24,841 nt of DNA, from the NCBI GenBank assembly GCA_031553975.1, contig JAVBKP010000151.1:1-24841 (forward strand), given 5' to 3'. How positions within the stretch are numbered: the first letter of the stretch is position 1; the number at the start of each line of letters is the position of its first letter. Shown one piece after another: positions 8,172-16,085 of the stretch. The stretch comes from JAVBKP01 sp031553975. GTDB lineage: Bacteria; Bacillota; Clostridia; Peptostreptococcales; Anaerovoracaceae. The notes below the pieces were generated by a model. The model saw nothing but the letters and a program-made list of their open reading frames with translations. It made no database searches and was not told the DNA's origin. The translations under genes were made by a program, and so were the position numbers.

Positions 8172-9594
8172 GTTGTTCACCTGCCTTTAGTATACACGTG
8201 GCAGTAAAGCTAAAATCGATGCCAGTCCAGGCATATCCGTTATACTCTACATCAGAGAACAGTCCAGAATCCTTGAGCCTTTCAATATAAGATGCGGCTT
8301 GGGTCTCATCTAGGGCCAACCCAGATAGAGAAAGTGTGCCCTCAGATTGATTGGCAGAAAGAGACGTCAAAGTTATTTTGCTACCAGATAATGCTAAAAA
8401 TTCCGAAAATTGTAATGATTTAAACCTAGACAAATCGGCTAGTTGTACACGGGCGTCCTCATAAAGGTTCAGGATCCCACGGACAGTGTCCAATTGGTTA
8501 GCACGAGAATAGACACCACTTTCTATGTTTTGATTAACCAAAGTCTTGATATCATCCCGAAGAGTAGCAATTTTTTCATCGTTTTGATCGTCTAGGATAT
8601 ATAGCAATCCACTAAGCCCGCCTATGAGCATGGCTAGCAGAATAGGAAAAATCACTGTAAGGACAGACTTAGAAGATACTTTTTTCTTAGATATATTTTT
8701 ATATTGTTCAATGAGGTTGACATCATTTTTCTCTCTGATAACGCCAGAAACAGGATAGATATACTCGTGTAGAATGAGCTTTTCTACAGGGTTTTCAGAC
8801 ATTTTAGAGCCTAGGATTTCTACCTCATAGCTATCAGCAAATGGCAACAAATAGTCTAGGGCTTCGTCGGTTATACCGATATAAAAGCTTTTGTTGATTT
8901 TGTAAGCAGATTTTTGTGACTGGCTAAATTGGAGCAGGGAAGAAAGACTTGCTAAAAGCTCTCTTGTATATTCTGGGGAGCCTGATTCATTCATAAGTCT
9001 TGATCTTGTGGAGAAGATATAATTCCCATTCTCAAAGATCAAAGAGCACATATGCCCGCCATAGACAATGTTTAAAATAAAAGTTTCGCCCCTAAACTGG
9101 GCGGTTTTGTGAGTGGTTTTGATGAAACAGTTTAGGGCGATGTCAACATTCTTCAAGACAATACCCGCTTTTTGGAAAGCATCAATATAGCTTTCAAACA
9201 TTTCTACAGGGACAGCATAACCTACCAAGGCATTGCCATCAGGGCTATAATGAAGATTGGCATCATAAAAATACTCTTCTATGCCAGAGTCGAGGGTCAC
9301 AAATTCACTTCTAACCAGGGTTAGGGCCTGCTGCTTGCTCAAATTAGGAAAAGGCATTAGCTTGGCAGAAATAGCGCTACTATCTATCACCAAGGTAAAG
9401 TCACGGAGTAGGTGTTTTTTATCGCGCAGGGCATCCACAATAGGATTCTCGTTGATCACATTGCCATTTACCACTGTGTTAGGCTCGAACACAACGGTCT
9501 CAAAATGGCTTACCGAAAAACGCTCTTTTTCATGGCCCGCCTTTACGATTTGTAAGACATCATTATTAAGATATACTAAGGTTCGTTTTTTCAA
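8164..9594 (-). CDS. pilMN: Fused type IV pilus proteins PilM and PilN
   Basis: A 476-residue protein joining two normally separate components. Residues 1 to about 285 resemble the actin-like cytoplasmic PilM, with a DSSAISAKLMPFP segment near 71-83. The stretch VNLIEQYK at 292-299 corresponds to the N-terminal peptide that PilN uses to dock onto PilM. A membrane helix follows near 312-332, then a coiled coil and a PilN-like periplasmic-type domain to the end. A pilMN fusion has been described in clostridial pilus clusters, so the fusion itself is not new. The start is TTG with AGGAG six bases upstream. It should connect the cytoplasmic motor with PilO. Confidence 0.85.
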   Translation of the reverse strand: MKKRTLVYLNNDVLQIVKAGHEKERFSVSHFETVVFEPNTVVNGNVINENPIVDALRDKKHLLRDFTLVIDSSAISAKLMPFPNLSKQQALTLVRSEFVTLDSGIEEYFYDANLHYSPDGNALVGYAVPVEMFESYIDAFQKAGIVLKNVDIALNCFIKTTHKTAQFRGETFILNIVYGGHMCSLIFENGNYIFSTRSRLMNESGSPEYTRELLASLSSLLQFSQSQKSAYKINKSFYIGITDEALDYLLPFADSYEVEILGSKMSENPVEKLILHEYIYPVSGVIREKNDVNLIEQYKNISKKKVSSKSVLTVIFPILLAMLIGGLSGLLYILDDQNDEKIATLRDDIKTLVNQNIESGVYSRANQLDTVRGILNLYEDARVQLADLSRFKSLQFSEFLALSGSKITLTSLSANQSEGTLSLSGLALDETQAASYIERLKDSGLFSDVEYNGYAWTGIDFSFTATCILKAGEQHE

Positions 9595-9609
9595 AATTTG
9601 CTCCTAATA

Positions 9610-10803
9610 TTATTGCATTCCCACGTTTTGATAAGAAGAGAGTATGGGCAGTAGTACAGATATCATGATGCCACCTATGACAAAGGCCATAGTAGCAATC
9701 ATCACAGGCTCTATAAGAGAAGTGAGTCTTGCAATTGCATTTTCTGAGTCAAACTCAAAGCCATCGGCTATAGAGGTTAACATACTATCTAGTTTTCCAG
9801 TGCCTTCACCAATTTTGATGGTGGCTTGTAGCTTGGGATTGAATCCGTCTAAATCTTGCAGGGAATCAGCAAGGGATTCACCATTTCTAATCCTTCTGTT
9901 AATTGCTTCAAATTGATTGGATATATATTTGTTGCCTAATATGGTAGAGCTAACATGTACGGCATCCACCAAGGGAAGACCACTGCTGTATAGTGAACTC
10001 AAAGTATGGGCAAACCGGCCAGTGTACACGATGCGGAGAAGTTTTCCGATGATGGGAATGGATATTTTTTGTTTGTCAAGCCAAACCCCAATGGTCTTTG
10101 TTCTAGACAGCCCCATTGTGCCCACCACCACCAAAACCAATCCTACAGCAACCCCTAGCCAATGATGCTGCATGAAGAGGCTAGCACTTAGTACTATCTG
10201 TGTGATGAGAGGCAACTCCATACCATTGAACATGTCAAAGAAGTTTGGAAGCACCAAGGTAAACACCACCATGACCACCACAATGGTCAATAGCAACAGT
10301 ATAAAGGGGTACGTCATAGCGTTTTGCACTTTGTTGTAGAGTTTATGCTCTTTTTCATAGAATGACGCCATTTTTAAGGTGGTTTCTCGTAGCTGTCCGC
10401 TGGCCTCACCAGCACGGATCATATTGACCAGCAGCCCAGGAAAGGCGTTGCCGCACATTTCCATGGCACTAGATAGGGTATTACCATCTTGAATGTTGGT
10501 ATATAACTTGTCATACACCTTTTTTAGGTTAGGCTTCACGCCCATTTCTTTTATCATGCCAATGACATTGTATACAGGAATTCCTGCAGAGACCATGTCA
10601 GAGATCTGTTTGCAAAAATCAGATAGTTCCACTGCTTTCAATTTGTAATACCGAATTGGATTTTCGGGCAATGCCTCATAGCTGGTTAAAAATACACCCT
10701 CATGGCGTGCGCGCTGGAGGAAAGCGTTCTCGTCTATTGCGTCGAAACTGCCTTTCACACGTTTGTTATATAATGTTTTGCCAACAAATCTATACGTCGT
10801 CAT
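9610..10803 (-). CDS. pilC: Type IV pilus inner-membrane platform protein PilC
   Basis: Predicted polytopic membrane protein of 397 residues, the usual PilC/GspF length. Two related T2SSF domains are visible: one around residues 60-185, with FCKQISDMVSAGIP and IRAGEASGQL, and a second around 265-390, with FAHTLSSLYSSGLPLVDA and IKIGEGTGKL. Membrane helices lie near 160-185, 205-230 and 365-390. The repeated motif (hydrophobic-SGxP plus GExTG/GEASG) is diagnostic. PilC is the platform on which PilB adds pilin subunits. The start is ATG with AGAGGT seven bases upstream, six bases after pilD ends. Confidence 0.95.
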   Translation of the reverse strand: MTTYRFVGKTLYNKRVKGSFDAIDENAFLQRARHEGVFLTSYEALPENPIRYYKLKAVELSDFCKQISDMVSAGIPVYNVIGMIKEMGVKPNLKKVYDKLYTNIQDGNTLSSAMEMCGNAFPGLLVNMIRAGEASGQLRETTLKMASFYEKEHKLYNKVQNAMTYPFILLLLTIVVVMVVFTLVLPNFFDMFNGMELPLITQIVLSASLFMQHHWLGVAVGLVLVVVGTMGLSRTKTIGVWLDKQKISIPIIGKLLRIVYTGRFAHTLSSLYSSGLPLVDAVHVSSTILGNKYISNQFEAINRRIRNGESLADSLQDLDGFNPKLQATIKIGEGTGKLDSMLTSIADGFEFDSENAIARLTSLIEPVMIATMAFVIGGIMISVLLPILSSYQNVGMQ

Positions 10804-10811
10804 GGTTACCT

Positions 10812-11621
10812 CTAAAAGAAATTCATATAAAAATCAAGTATATTTTGTCCAAATGCCATGGTAGCAAAAATACCTAGGCAAAGGAAAGGACCAAATGCCA
10901 TGTGGGCACCTTTTTTAGCTTTACCACTAATCATGAGGTAAGTAGCAAAAATACCACCAGTCATAATGGCCATAAACATGGCTACAAGAGTGAATTGCCA
11001 TCCTAGGAAAAACCCGCACACAGCCATTAGCTTGATGTCTCCGCCACCAAAACTGCCTTCTATGATGTAGGCCATCAGCAGAAGAGGGGCGCTGACGCAA
11101 AAAAATCCAATCAATCTCGACAACAAATCAATATCAGGGAACAACCAGATTGACAGCAGGGCAAAAGGAACAAGGGCAAGGATAAACCCATCAGGAATGG
11201 TCATTGTATCTATATCCACCATGGTGATGGCCAGTAGCAGTGCTGTAACACCTGTCAAAGCAAAACCAATAGCCATGAAGTTATTCATGCCTTGTAAATG
11301 ATGATTAAAGATAATCGCGGTCAAAAGACCCATTAGCAGCTCTACCAGAGGATACCTCATGGAGATCTTTGATTTGCAATGTCTACATTTGCCGCCTAAG
11401 GCGATAAAACTAAAGATAGGGACGAGGTCTACATTTTTAATTTGTGTGTTGCAATTGGTACATACTGACCGACCAGTGACAAACTGGATTTGCCTTGGCA
11501 CACGGTAGATTAAAACATTTATAAAACTTCCCATGCAAATACCTAAAATGAAAGGAAATGCTATGAAAAATATAATGCTTATGGCATAGTATCCGCTGTT
11601 ATATACAATATATGACGACAA
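10812..11621 (-). CDS. pilD: Prepilin peptidase and N-methyltransferase PilD
   Basis: Membrane aspartyl protease that removes prepilin leaders and methylates the new N-terminus. Visible features are GSFINVLIYRVPR near the N-terminus, two CxxC pairs (CTNC and CRHC) that bind zinc in the methylase part, the catalytic region DIDTMTIPDG, and the second catalytic motif GGGD. About eight hydrophobic segments give the usual A24 topology. The frame is open to ATG 11666, which has no ribosome site; ATG 11639 has one only two bases away. TTG 11621 has GAAAGG seven bases upstream and begins close to the conserved part, so I prefer it. Its substrates are presumably PilA and the three minor pilins of this operon. 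Confidence 0.93.
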   Translation of the reverse strand: MSSYIVYNSGYYAISIIFFIAFPFILGICMGSFINVLIYRVPRQIQFVTGRSVCTNCNTQIKNVDLVPIFSFIALGGKCRHCKSKISMRYPLVELLMGLLTAIIFNHHLQGMNNFMAIGFALTGVTALLLAITMVDIDTMTIPDGFILALVPFALLSIWLFPDIDLLSRLIGFFCVSAPLLLMAYIIEGSFGGGDIKLMAVCGFFLGWQFTLVAMFMAIMTGGIFATYLMISGKAKKGAHMAFGPFLCLGIFATMAFGQNILDFYMNFF

Positions 11622-11672
11622 TTTATAACCTTTCCCCATTACCTTGTGGGTGAAAAAATCCCCCATAATGCA

Positions 11673-11701
11673 CTTAATGAGGGCATAAAGCCCTCATTAA
11701 G
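11673..11701 (-). other. Stable stem-loop between pilA and pilD
   Basis: A perfect 12-bp stem (11673-11684 with 11690-11701) and a five-base loop, 29 bases beyond the pilA stop. On the minus strand no T-tract follows, so it is unlikely to be an efficient terminator. It may protect or partially end an abundant pilA message, lowering expression of pilD onward. On the plus strand AT-rich sequence with TTTT runs follows, but no plus-strand gene lies upstream to be terminated. Confidence 0.6.
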
Positions 11702-11729
11702 AAATTGTTTTATTTAGTTTTGTGTGAGT

Positions 11730-12110
11730 TTAGTTGGTGATTGCTAAGCCACCGTCACTTGTTATGCTCGCTGTTTTGTTATCTAAAGTAAAAGTGAATA
11801 CAGTAACTTTTCCACTTGAATTCACGGTGGCAGCAGTCACGGTTCCTTTTGTTGAACCAGTAAGGGTTTTGTAAGCGGCATCGGCTTTTGTTGCGTCCAT
11901 ACTAACATCGCCAGTGGCATAATTTTGCGCTGCTTGTGCTTGAACAGCTGTAAGGGCAGCACGGGCTTCTGTTAAGACGGCCTTTTCCTTGGCATCTTTG
12001 ATATATCCAGTCATGGCAGGCGCGGCGATAGCAACGAGAATCGCTATTATTACCAATACAACGATGATTTCAACCAGTGTAAATCCTTTTTTATTTAGTC
12101 GTTTTTTCAT
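11730..12110 (-). CDS. pilA: Major type IV pilin (prepilin)
   Basis: Precursor of 126 residues. The basic leader MKKRLNKKG is followed by FTLVEIIVVLVIIAILVAIAA, a textbook class III signal: cleavage after Gly9, Phe at +1, Glu at +5. The mature protein of about 117 residues has the long N-terminal helix and a small, Ala/Thr-rich head that lacks Cys and therefore a disulfide-closed loop, as in several Gram-positive pilins. The start is ATG with GGAGG six bases upstream, the best initiation signal in the operon along with the PilX-like gene. It has its own predicted promoter just after pilB and a stem-loop after the stop, both consistent with expression above the rest of the operon. Confidence 0.95.
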   Translation of the reverse strand: MKKRLNKKGFTLVEIIVVLVIIAILVAIAAPAMTGYIKDAKEKAVLTEARAALTAVQAQAAQNYATGDVSMDATKADAAYKTLTGSTKGTVTAATVNSSGKVTVFTFTLDNKTASITSDGGLAITN

Positions 12111-12156
12111 AACATCCTCCAGAGTTTAAATTTTGTTCTCATCTTTTTCTTTTTCA

Positions 12157-12181
12157 CAAAATGTATTCTGTACACATTTTG
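12157..12181 (-). promoter_or_regulatory. Inverted repeat at the predicted pilA transcription start
   Basis: CAAAATGT (12157-12164) and ACATTTTG (12174-12181) are exact inverted copies around nine bases. The repeat begins right where transcription from the pilA promoter should start, so it could be a repressor site overlapping +1 or a 5' mRNA hairpin. AT-rich sequence makes a chance occurrence possible. Confidence 0.35.
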
Positions 12182-12186
12182 CCATC

Positions 12187-12215
12187 ATTTTATCACAAAA
12201 TACATATGCGGTAAA
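12187..12215 (-). promoter_or_regulatory. Predicted internal promoter for pilA
   Basis: On the minus strand TTTACC (12210-12215), a 17-base spacer and TAAAAT (12187-12192) with TGA before it form an extended -10 promoter. It sits in the 113-base gap between the pilB stop and pilA. Confidence 0.55.
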
Positions 12216-12223
12216 GAAAAAAA

Positions 12224-13891
12224 TTAGCGCATAAAGGCAGAAAATTTCTTGTATTCTTCAAAGGTAGTAATGCCCTGGGCTGTCAGATCATATATGCTGT
12301 CTTGTAGGAATTTGATTTTCTTTTCAGCTCGCACATGGTCGTAAATATTGTCGATGGGCTCTTTTCTGGAAATCATACTCCTGATGACCCCGTCTATTTC
12401 TAAGATTTCGTGTATGGCAGTACGGCCTTTGTAGCCGGTGCTATTGCAATGAGGGCAACCTATGCCATGATATAGGTGTCGAGCGTGTGGGAAAGCTACC
12501 ATCTCTTCTTCACTTAATTTGTAAGATACTTTGCATTCGGGACAGATTTTTTTCACCAGACGTTGGGCTACAATACCAACCAGTGAGTTGGCAATGAGAT
12601 AATCCTCAATACCCATGTCCACCAGACGAATGATAGCGCTGATGGCATCATTGGTGTGCAAGGTGGAGAATACCAAGTGTCCTGTGATAGAGGCGCTGAC
12701 CGAAATCGACGCGGTTTCACCGTCACGGGTTTCTCCTACCATGATGATGTCAGGGTCTTGACGAAGGAGAGAACGAAGTCCACTTTCAAAAGTCAGACCT
12801 GCAACAGGGTTCACTTGGGTTTGGTTTACCTTAGCGATATTACGCTCTACAGGGTCTTCAATGGTACAAATGTTAACGGGTAGTTTTGTCAGTTCTTCTA
12901 TAATCATATACAAAGTAGTGGTTTTGCCACTACCAGTAGGCCCTGTAATGTATACAATGCCATGGGGATTTTTTAAGATTTTGTTAATTTTTTTGTGATT
13001 TTCCTCAGACATGCCAAAGGTGCTATCATTGTCAATCTGCGCATTTTGCGACAAAAACCGCAACACGACTTTTTCACCATAAATGGTGGGGATGATAGAT
13101 ACACGGATATTCAGGTCTATTTTATCAATACGGATTTTAAAATGTCCATCTTGTGGCAACCTTTTTTCGGCAATGTCTAGGCCAGAGAGTATTTTTATCC
13201 TTGCGATGACAGATTGGTGTAAAGCAGAGGATAGGGTCAAATGCTCTATGATCTGACCATCTATACGCATACGAACGGCTGTACTGGTTTCGAAAGGCTC
13301 AATGTGTATATCAGAGGCATTGGAGGATTGCCCGTTTAGCAACAATTGATTGATCAATGACACAACGGGGGCGTCACTAGAAGACGTGTCGATTTCTTCA
13401 ATATGGGATACGGTATGTTTCGCTGATTTGTTGGCAGTACGTGCCGCTTGCTTGGCATCAACTTGAGAGTAATACCGCTCTATGGCTGAGAGAATTTCTC
13501 CCTTTGTGGCCAGCACAACATCACATTGCTTACCGGTCACGGATTTTATATCTTCTATGGCATAAAAATCAAGAGGATCATTGACAGCCAAACGAAGGGC
13601 ATAGCCATTGTCTTCAATCACAATCATGTTGTACCGCATGCTTAAAGCCTTCGGAACCAAAGCTACAGCATCAACGTTTACGCTGGTAGAACGAAAGTCC
13701 ACAATCGGTGCATTGATGTGTTTAGACAAACATAGGAGAAGCTGACTTTCTGTGATTTTTTCTTGGTCAATGAGTATTTGCCCCAGACGTTTTGTTTTAT
13801 CTGTTTTTTGGGTTGTAAGAGCCTCTTCTACGTCAGTGGCCGTAATAAATCCTTCTGCCAACAAGATATCGCCTAATTTAACTTTATACAA
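12224..13891 (-). CDS. pilB: Type IV pilus assembly ATPase PilB
   Basis: Cytoplasmic hexameric ATPase of 555 residues that powers pilin polymerisation. It has the N-terminal GspE/MshE domain (residues 1 to about 140), an N2 domain, and the motor with Walker A GPTGSGKT at 317-324, the Asp-box ICTIEDPVE, Walker B DPDIIMVGETRD, and the His-box STLHTNDA. A C-terminal zinc site is formed by CPEC and CPHC. The zinc site and N-terminal domain mark it as PilB rather than PilT. No ATG is available: an in-frame TGA lies three codons before the likely TTG start, leaving only ATC, ATT or TTG. AGAGGA is 11 bases from the TTG. It is the first gene of the operon, behind a consensus promoter. Confidence 0.96.
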   Translation of the reverse strand: MYKVKLGDILLAEGFITATDVEEALTTQKTDKTKRLGQILIDQEKITESQLLLCLSKHINAPIVDFRSTSVNVDAVALVPKALSMRYNMIVIEDNGYALRLAVNDPLDFYAIEDIKSVTGKQCDVVLATKGEILSAIERYYSQVDAKQAARTANKSAKHTVSHIEEIDTSSSDAPVVSLINQLLLNGQSSNASDIHIEPFETSTAVRMRIDGQIIEHLTLSSALHQSVIARIKILSGLDIAEKRLPQDGHFKIRIDKIDLNIRVSIIPTIYGEKVVLRFLSQNAQIDNDSTFGMSEENHKKINKILKNPHGIVYITGPTGSGKTTTLYMIIEELTKLPVNICTIEDPVERNIAKVNQTQVNPVAGLTFESGLRSLLRQDPDIIMVGETRDGETASISVSASITGHLVFSTLHTNDAISAIIRLVDMGIEDYLIANSLVGIVAQRLVKKICPECKVSYKLSEEEMVAFPHARHLYHGIGCPHCNSTGYKGRTAIHEILEIDGVIRSMISRKEPIDNIYDHVRAEKKIKFLQDSIYDLTAQGITTFEEYKKFSAFMR

Positions 13892-13945
13892 AATGATTCA
13901 CATCCTCTTTCAAAATATGGTAGTATTAAAGTAATAAACCAGTTA

Positions 13946-13974
13946 ATTATATAGTAATACAAGGCGAATGTCAA
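13946..13974 (-). promoter_or_regulatory. Consensus-perfect sigma-A promoter of the pilus operon
   Basis: On the minus strand TTGACA (13969-13974), exactly 17 bases, then TATAAT (13946-13951). Both hexamers match consensus at every position. The transcript would start near 13939, about 48 bases before the pilB start. The region is shared with the divergent proC gene; a weak plus-strand -10-like TATAGT at 13950-13955 overlaps it. Confidence 0.85.
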
Positions 13975-13994
13975 AATTCCATAGGGAGGATAGG

Positions 13995-14798
13995 ATGAAA
14001 GTAGGATTTATAGGGACTGGAAACATGGCCAAAGCTATGATAGAAGGGTATATAAACGCTGGTAACTCACCGGCGAGCATATACATATCGGGCACCAATG
14101 CCAAGAAAAATAAAGAACTTCAGGATAGATTGCATGTGACACTTTGTGAGAGCAATGCTGAAACAACCATTCGGGCGGATTTGCTGGTTATTGCCGTCAA
14201 GCCACATATATATGAAACGGTGATGGAAGAGGTTAAATCAAACCTAAGTCCTGATAAAGTCGTGGTTTGCATAGCGGCAGGCATCACCATAGACAAGATG
14301 GAGTCTGTACTAGGAAAATCTTGCAAGATCGTGAGAACCATGCCAAACACACCAAGTATGGTGGGCGAGGGTATGACGGCCTATGTGGCCAATGCCAACG
14401 TAACAGAAGAAGATATACAAAAGGTTTTAAAGCTCTTACAGGCCATGGGCAAAGCAGAGGCTATCACTGAAAAAATCATGGATGCTGTGGTAGGTGTCAG
14501 TGGAAGTTCTCCTGCGTATGTATACATGTTCATTGAAGCCTTAGCGGATGGCGGAGTGGCGCAAGGCATGCCAAGGGATAAAGCATATACCTTTGCGGCC
14601 CAAGCAGTCCTAGGAGCCGCCAAAATGGTCTTGCACACAGGAATGCACCCAGGGGCGCTAAAAGATGCCGTATGCTCACCAGGAGGCGCCACAATAGATG
14701 CAGTGGCCGCACTAGAGCGAGCGGGGCTAAGGGCAAGCGTGTTAGAAGCTGTCAAAATTGCATCAGAAAAATCTAGAAAGATGAGCGAGGGGAATTAA
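13995..14798 (+). CDS. proC: Pyrroline-5-carboxylate reductase
   Basis: Cytosolic enzyme that reduces 1-pyrroline-5-carboxylate to proline with NAD(P)H, the last step of proline synthesis. It has 267 residues, normal for the family. The Rossmann motif GFIGTGNMA begins at residue 4; PNTPSMVGEG lies near 113, and the C-terminal signature GSSPAYVYMFIEALADGGV near 165. An upstream frame opening at 13968 exists, but the ATG at 13995 has GGGAGG five bases upstream and gives the expected N-terminus. The stop overlaps the ATG of nudF by one base (TAATG), so the two are translationally coupled. It diverges from the pilus operon. Confidence 0.96.
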   Translation: MKVGFIGTGNMAKAMIEGYINAGNSPASIYISGTNAKKNKELQDRLHVTLCESNAETTIRADLLVIAVKPHIYETVMEEVKSNLSPDKVVVCIAAGITIDKMESVLGKSCKIVRTMPNTPSMVGEGMTAYVANANVTEEDIQKVLKLLQAMGKAEAITEKIMDAVVGVSGSSPAYVYMFIEALADGGVAQGMPRDKAYTFAAQAVLGAAKMVLHTGMHPGALKDAVCSPGGATIDAVAALERAGLRASVLEAVKIASEKSRKMSEGN

Positions 14799-15334
14799 TG
14801 GCTACTTTTGAAGAAAAAACAGTATCTACAGAGAGAATATTTGAAGGCAGAGTTATTAATCTGCGAAAAGACATAGTGACGGTGATAGGCGGTAGGACTG
14901 CTGAGAGAGAAATCATAGAACACAATGGAGGCGTTACCATTGTAGGTGTTACCAAGGAAGGCAAAATACCACTGGTCAAGCAATACAGAAAGCCAGCAGA
15001 AAAGGTCATATTAGAACTGCCGGCAGGAAAGCTAGAAAAGGGTGAAGACCCACTAGAAGGTGCAAAGCGTGAATTCCAAGAAGAAACAGGCTATATAGCA
15101 GAAAAAATCAGGCCTCTCACATCGTTTTATTGTGCCATCGGGTATTCTAACGAGGTGATTCATGTGTATTTGGCTGAGAACTTGACAAAGGCTGCGACGA
15201 ATTTTGACGAAGATGAAGCCATCGAAAATGTGGAATACACAGTGGAAGAACTAAAAGCAATGGTCATGGATGGCACGATCAATGATGGCAAGACGATTGT
15301 AGGTATTATGATGGTGGCAGATTTATACAAATAA
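14798..15334 (+). CDS. nudF: ADP-ribose pyrophosphatase, NUDIX family
   Basis: Cytosolic NUDIX hydrolase of 178 residues, most likely acting on ADP-ribose to give AMP and ribose 5-phosphate. The complete NUDIX box lies at about 77-99: it opens GKLEKGEDPLEGAKREF and continues with QEETGY, including the metal-binding REFQEE. The N-terminal beta domain (VINLRKDIVTV) and the downstream PGKLE context fit the NudF/YqkG group. Its start overlaps the proC stop, so it is expressed with proC. Its last 12 bases overlap the end of spoIIM on the opposite strand. In Bacillus the orthologue lies next to spoIIM as well. Confidence 0.92.
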   Translation: MATFEEKTVSTERIFEGRVINLRKDIVTVIGGRTAEREIIEHNGGVTIVGVTKEGKIPLVKQYRKPAEKVILELPAGKLEKGEDPLEGAKREFQEETGYIAEKIRPLTSFYCAIGYSNEVIHVYLAENLTKAATNFDEDEAIENVEYTVEELKAMVMDGTINDGKTIVGIMMVADLYK

Positions 15335-15943
15335 ACCCGTGAGAATAGGGCACAAGAAAGCCTCTACCATGGAGCCAAATATAATAATAACCATCAATAT
15401 ACCGTGAAGAGAGATATAAGGGCCTGCTGTGGTTGGCAGGCTCTTTTTGATGCCTGCTGAGCCGCTGGAAAGTTGAAGCAACGCATAATTGGCAGAGATC
15501 ACACAGCCTACGAAAATGCCAGGTAGGATAAATACATTTTGAGGAATCATGGTGACAAAGGCCAGCAAAGTTCCTTTGTAGGACATGTTTTCAATGAGAA
15601 GAGCAGAGGAGAACCCCAATGTAATTCCCTTATAGGCTAGAATCATAAAGGACGCAGGGAAACCAATTATGGTAAACCCACATAGACCTATTAAAACAAG
15701 CAAAAATATATTTGTCTTCATGGAATTAATGAGAATGTCCTGATACTGGGTGCTTTGTAGATCCTTTACGCTAAGATATTTGCTTAGATACTCGGTCAAA
15801 GTCACCTTTTGCTCATCACTGAGAAGAGTCTCAGTAAAGGCACCGCACGATATGCCCAATATGAGAAAAAACATGGAAGTGATCACCACAACAACGCTTC
15901 TAAACAGCAATGTTCTATAAATTTCATTGGTTCTTTTTTTCAT
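15323..15943 (-). CDS. spoIIM: Stage II sporulation protein M
   Basis: Integral membrane protein of 206 residues with about five membrane helices (near 15-36, 77-96, 97-117, 126-150 and 180-205). It is the membrane anchor of the SpoIID-SpoIIM-SpoIIP peptidoglycan-remodelling complex that drives engulfment of the forespore. The conserved core GFPASFMILAYKGITLGF and the MIPQNVFILPGIFVG segment are typical. The frame is open to 16045, but the ATG at 15943 has an AGGAGGA ribosome site and gives the family N-terminus. It diverges from xerD and converges with nudF. A possible sigma-E-type promoter lies about 30 bases upstream. Confidence 0.95.
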   Translation of the reverse strand: MKKRTNEIYRTLLFRSVVVVITSMFFLILGISCGAFTETLLSDEQKVTLTEYLSKYLSVKDLQSTQYQDILINSMKTNIFLLVLIGLCGFTIIGFPASFMILAYKGITLGFSSALLIENMSYKGTLLAFVTMIPQNVFILPGIFVGCVISANYALLQLSSGSAGIKKSLPTTAGPYISLHGILMVIIIFGSMVEAFLCPILTGLFV

Positions 15944-15971
15944 ATGGATCCTCCTGATAATTTCTATATTA

Positions 15972-16000
15972 AATCTATGGCATATCAATAGAAAATAGTA
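15972..16000 (-). promoter_or_regulatory. Possible sigma-E promoter of spoIIM
   Basis: On the minus strand CATAGATT (15972-15979) resembles the sigma-E -10 CATAcanT. TACTATT (15994-16000) is a rough -35 at 14 bases. Bacillus spoIIM is transcribed by sigma-E, which makes the match of interest, but the -35 is poor. Confidence 0.3.
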
Positions 16001-16023
16001 CAAGTCTTTTCGACAGGTTTTTC

Positions 16024-16052
16024 TTGCATAAAAATTATTTTTCATATATAAT
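16024..16052 (+). promoter_or_regulatory. Predicted sigma-A promoter of xerD
   Basis: TTGCAT (16024-16029), a 17-base spacer and a perfect TATAAT (16047-16052), 34 bases before the xerD start. It lies in the divergent region shared with spoIIM. Confidence 0.65.
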
Positions 16053-16085
16053 CACGGTAGATTTACGTAAACCAAGGAGGAAAAA

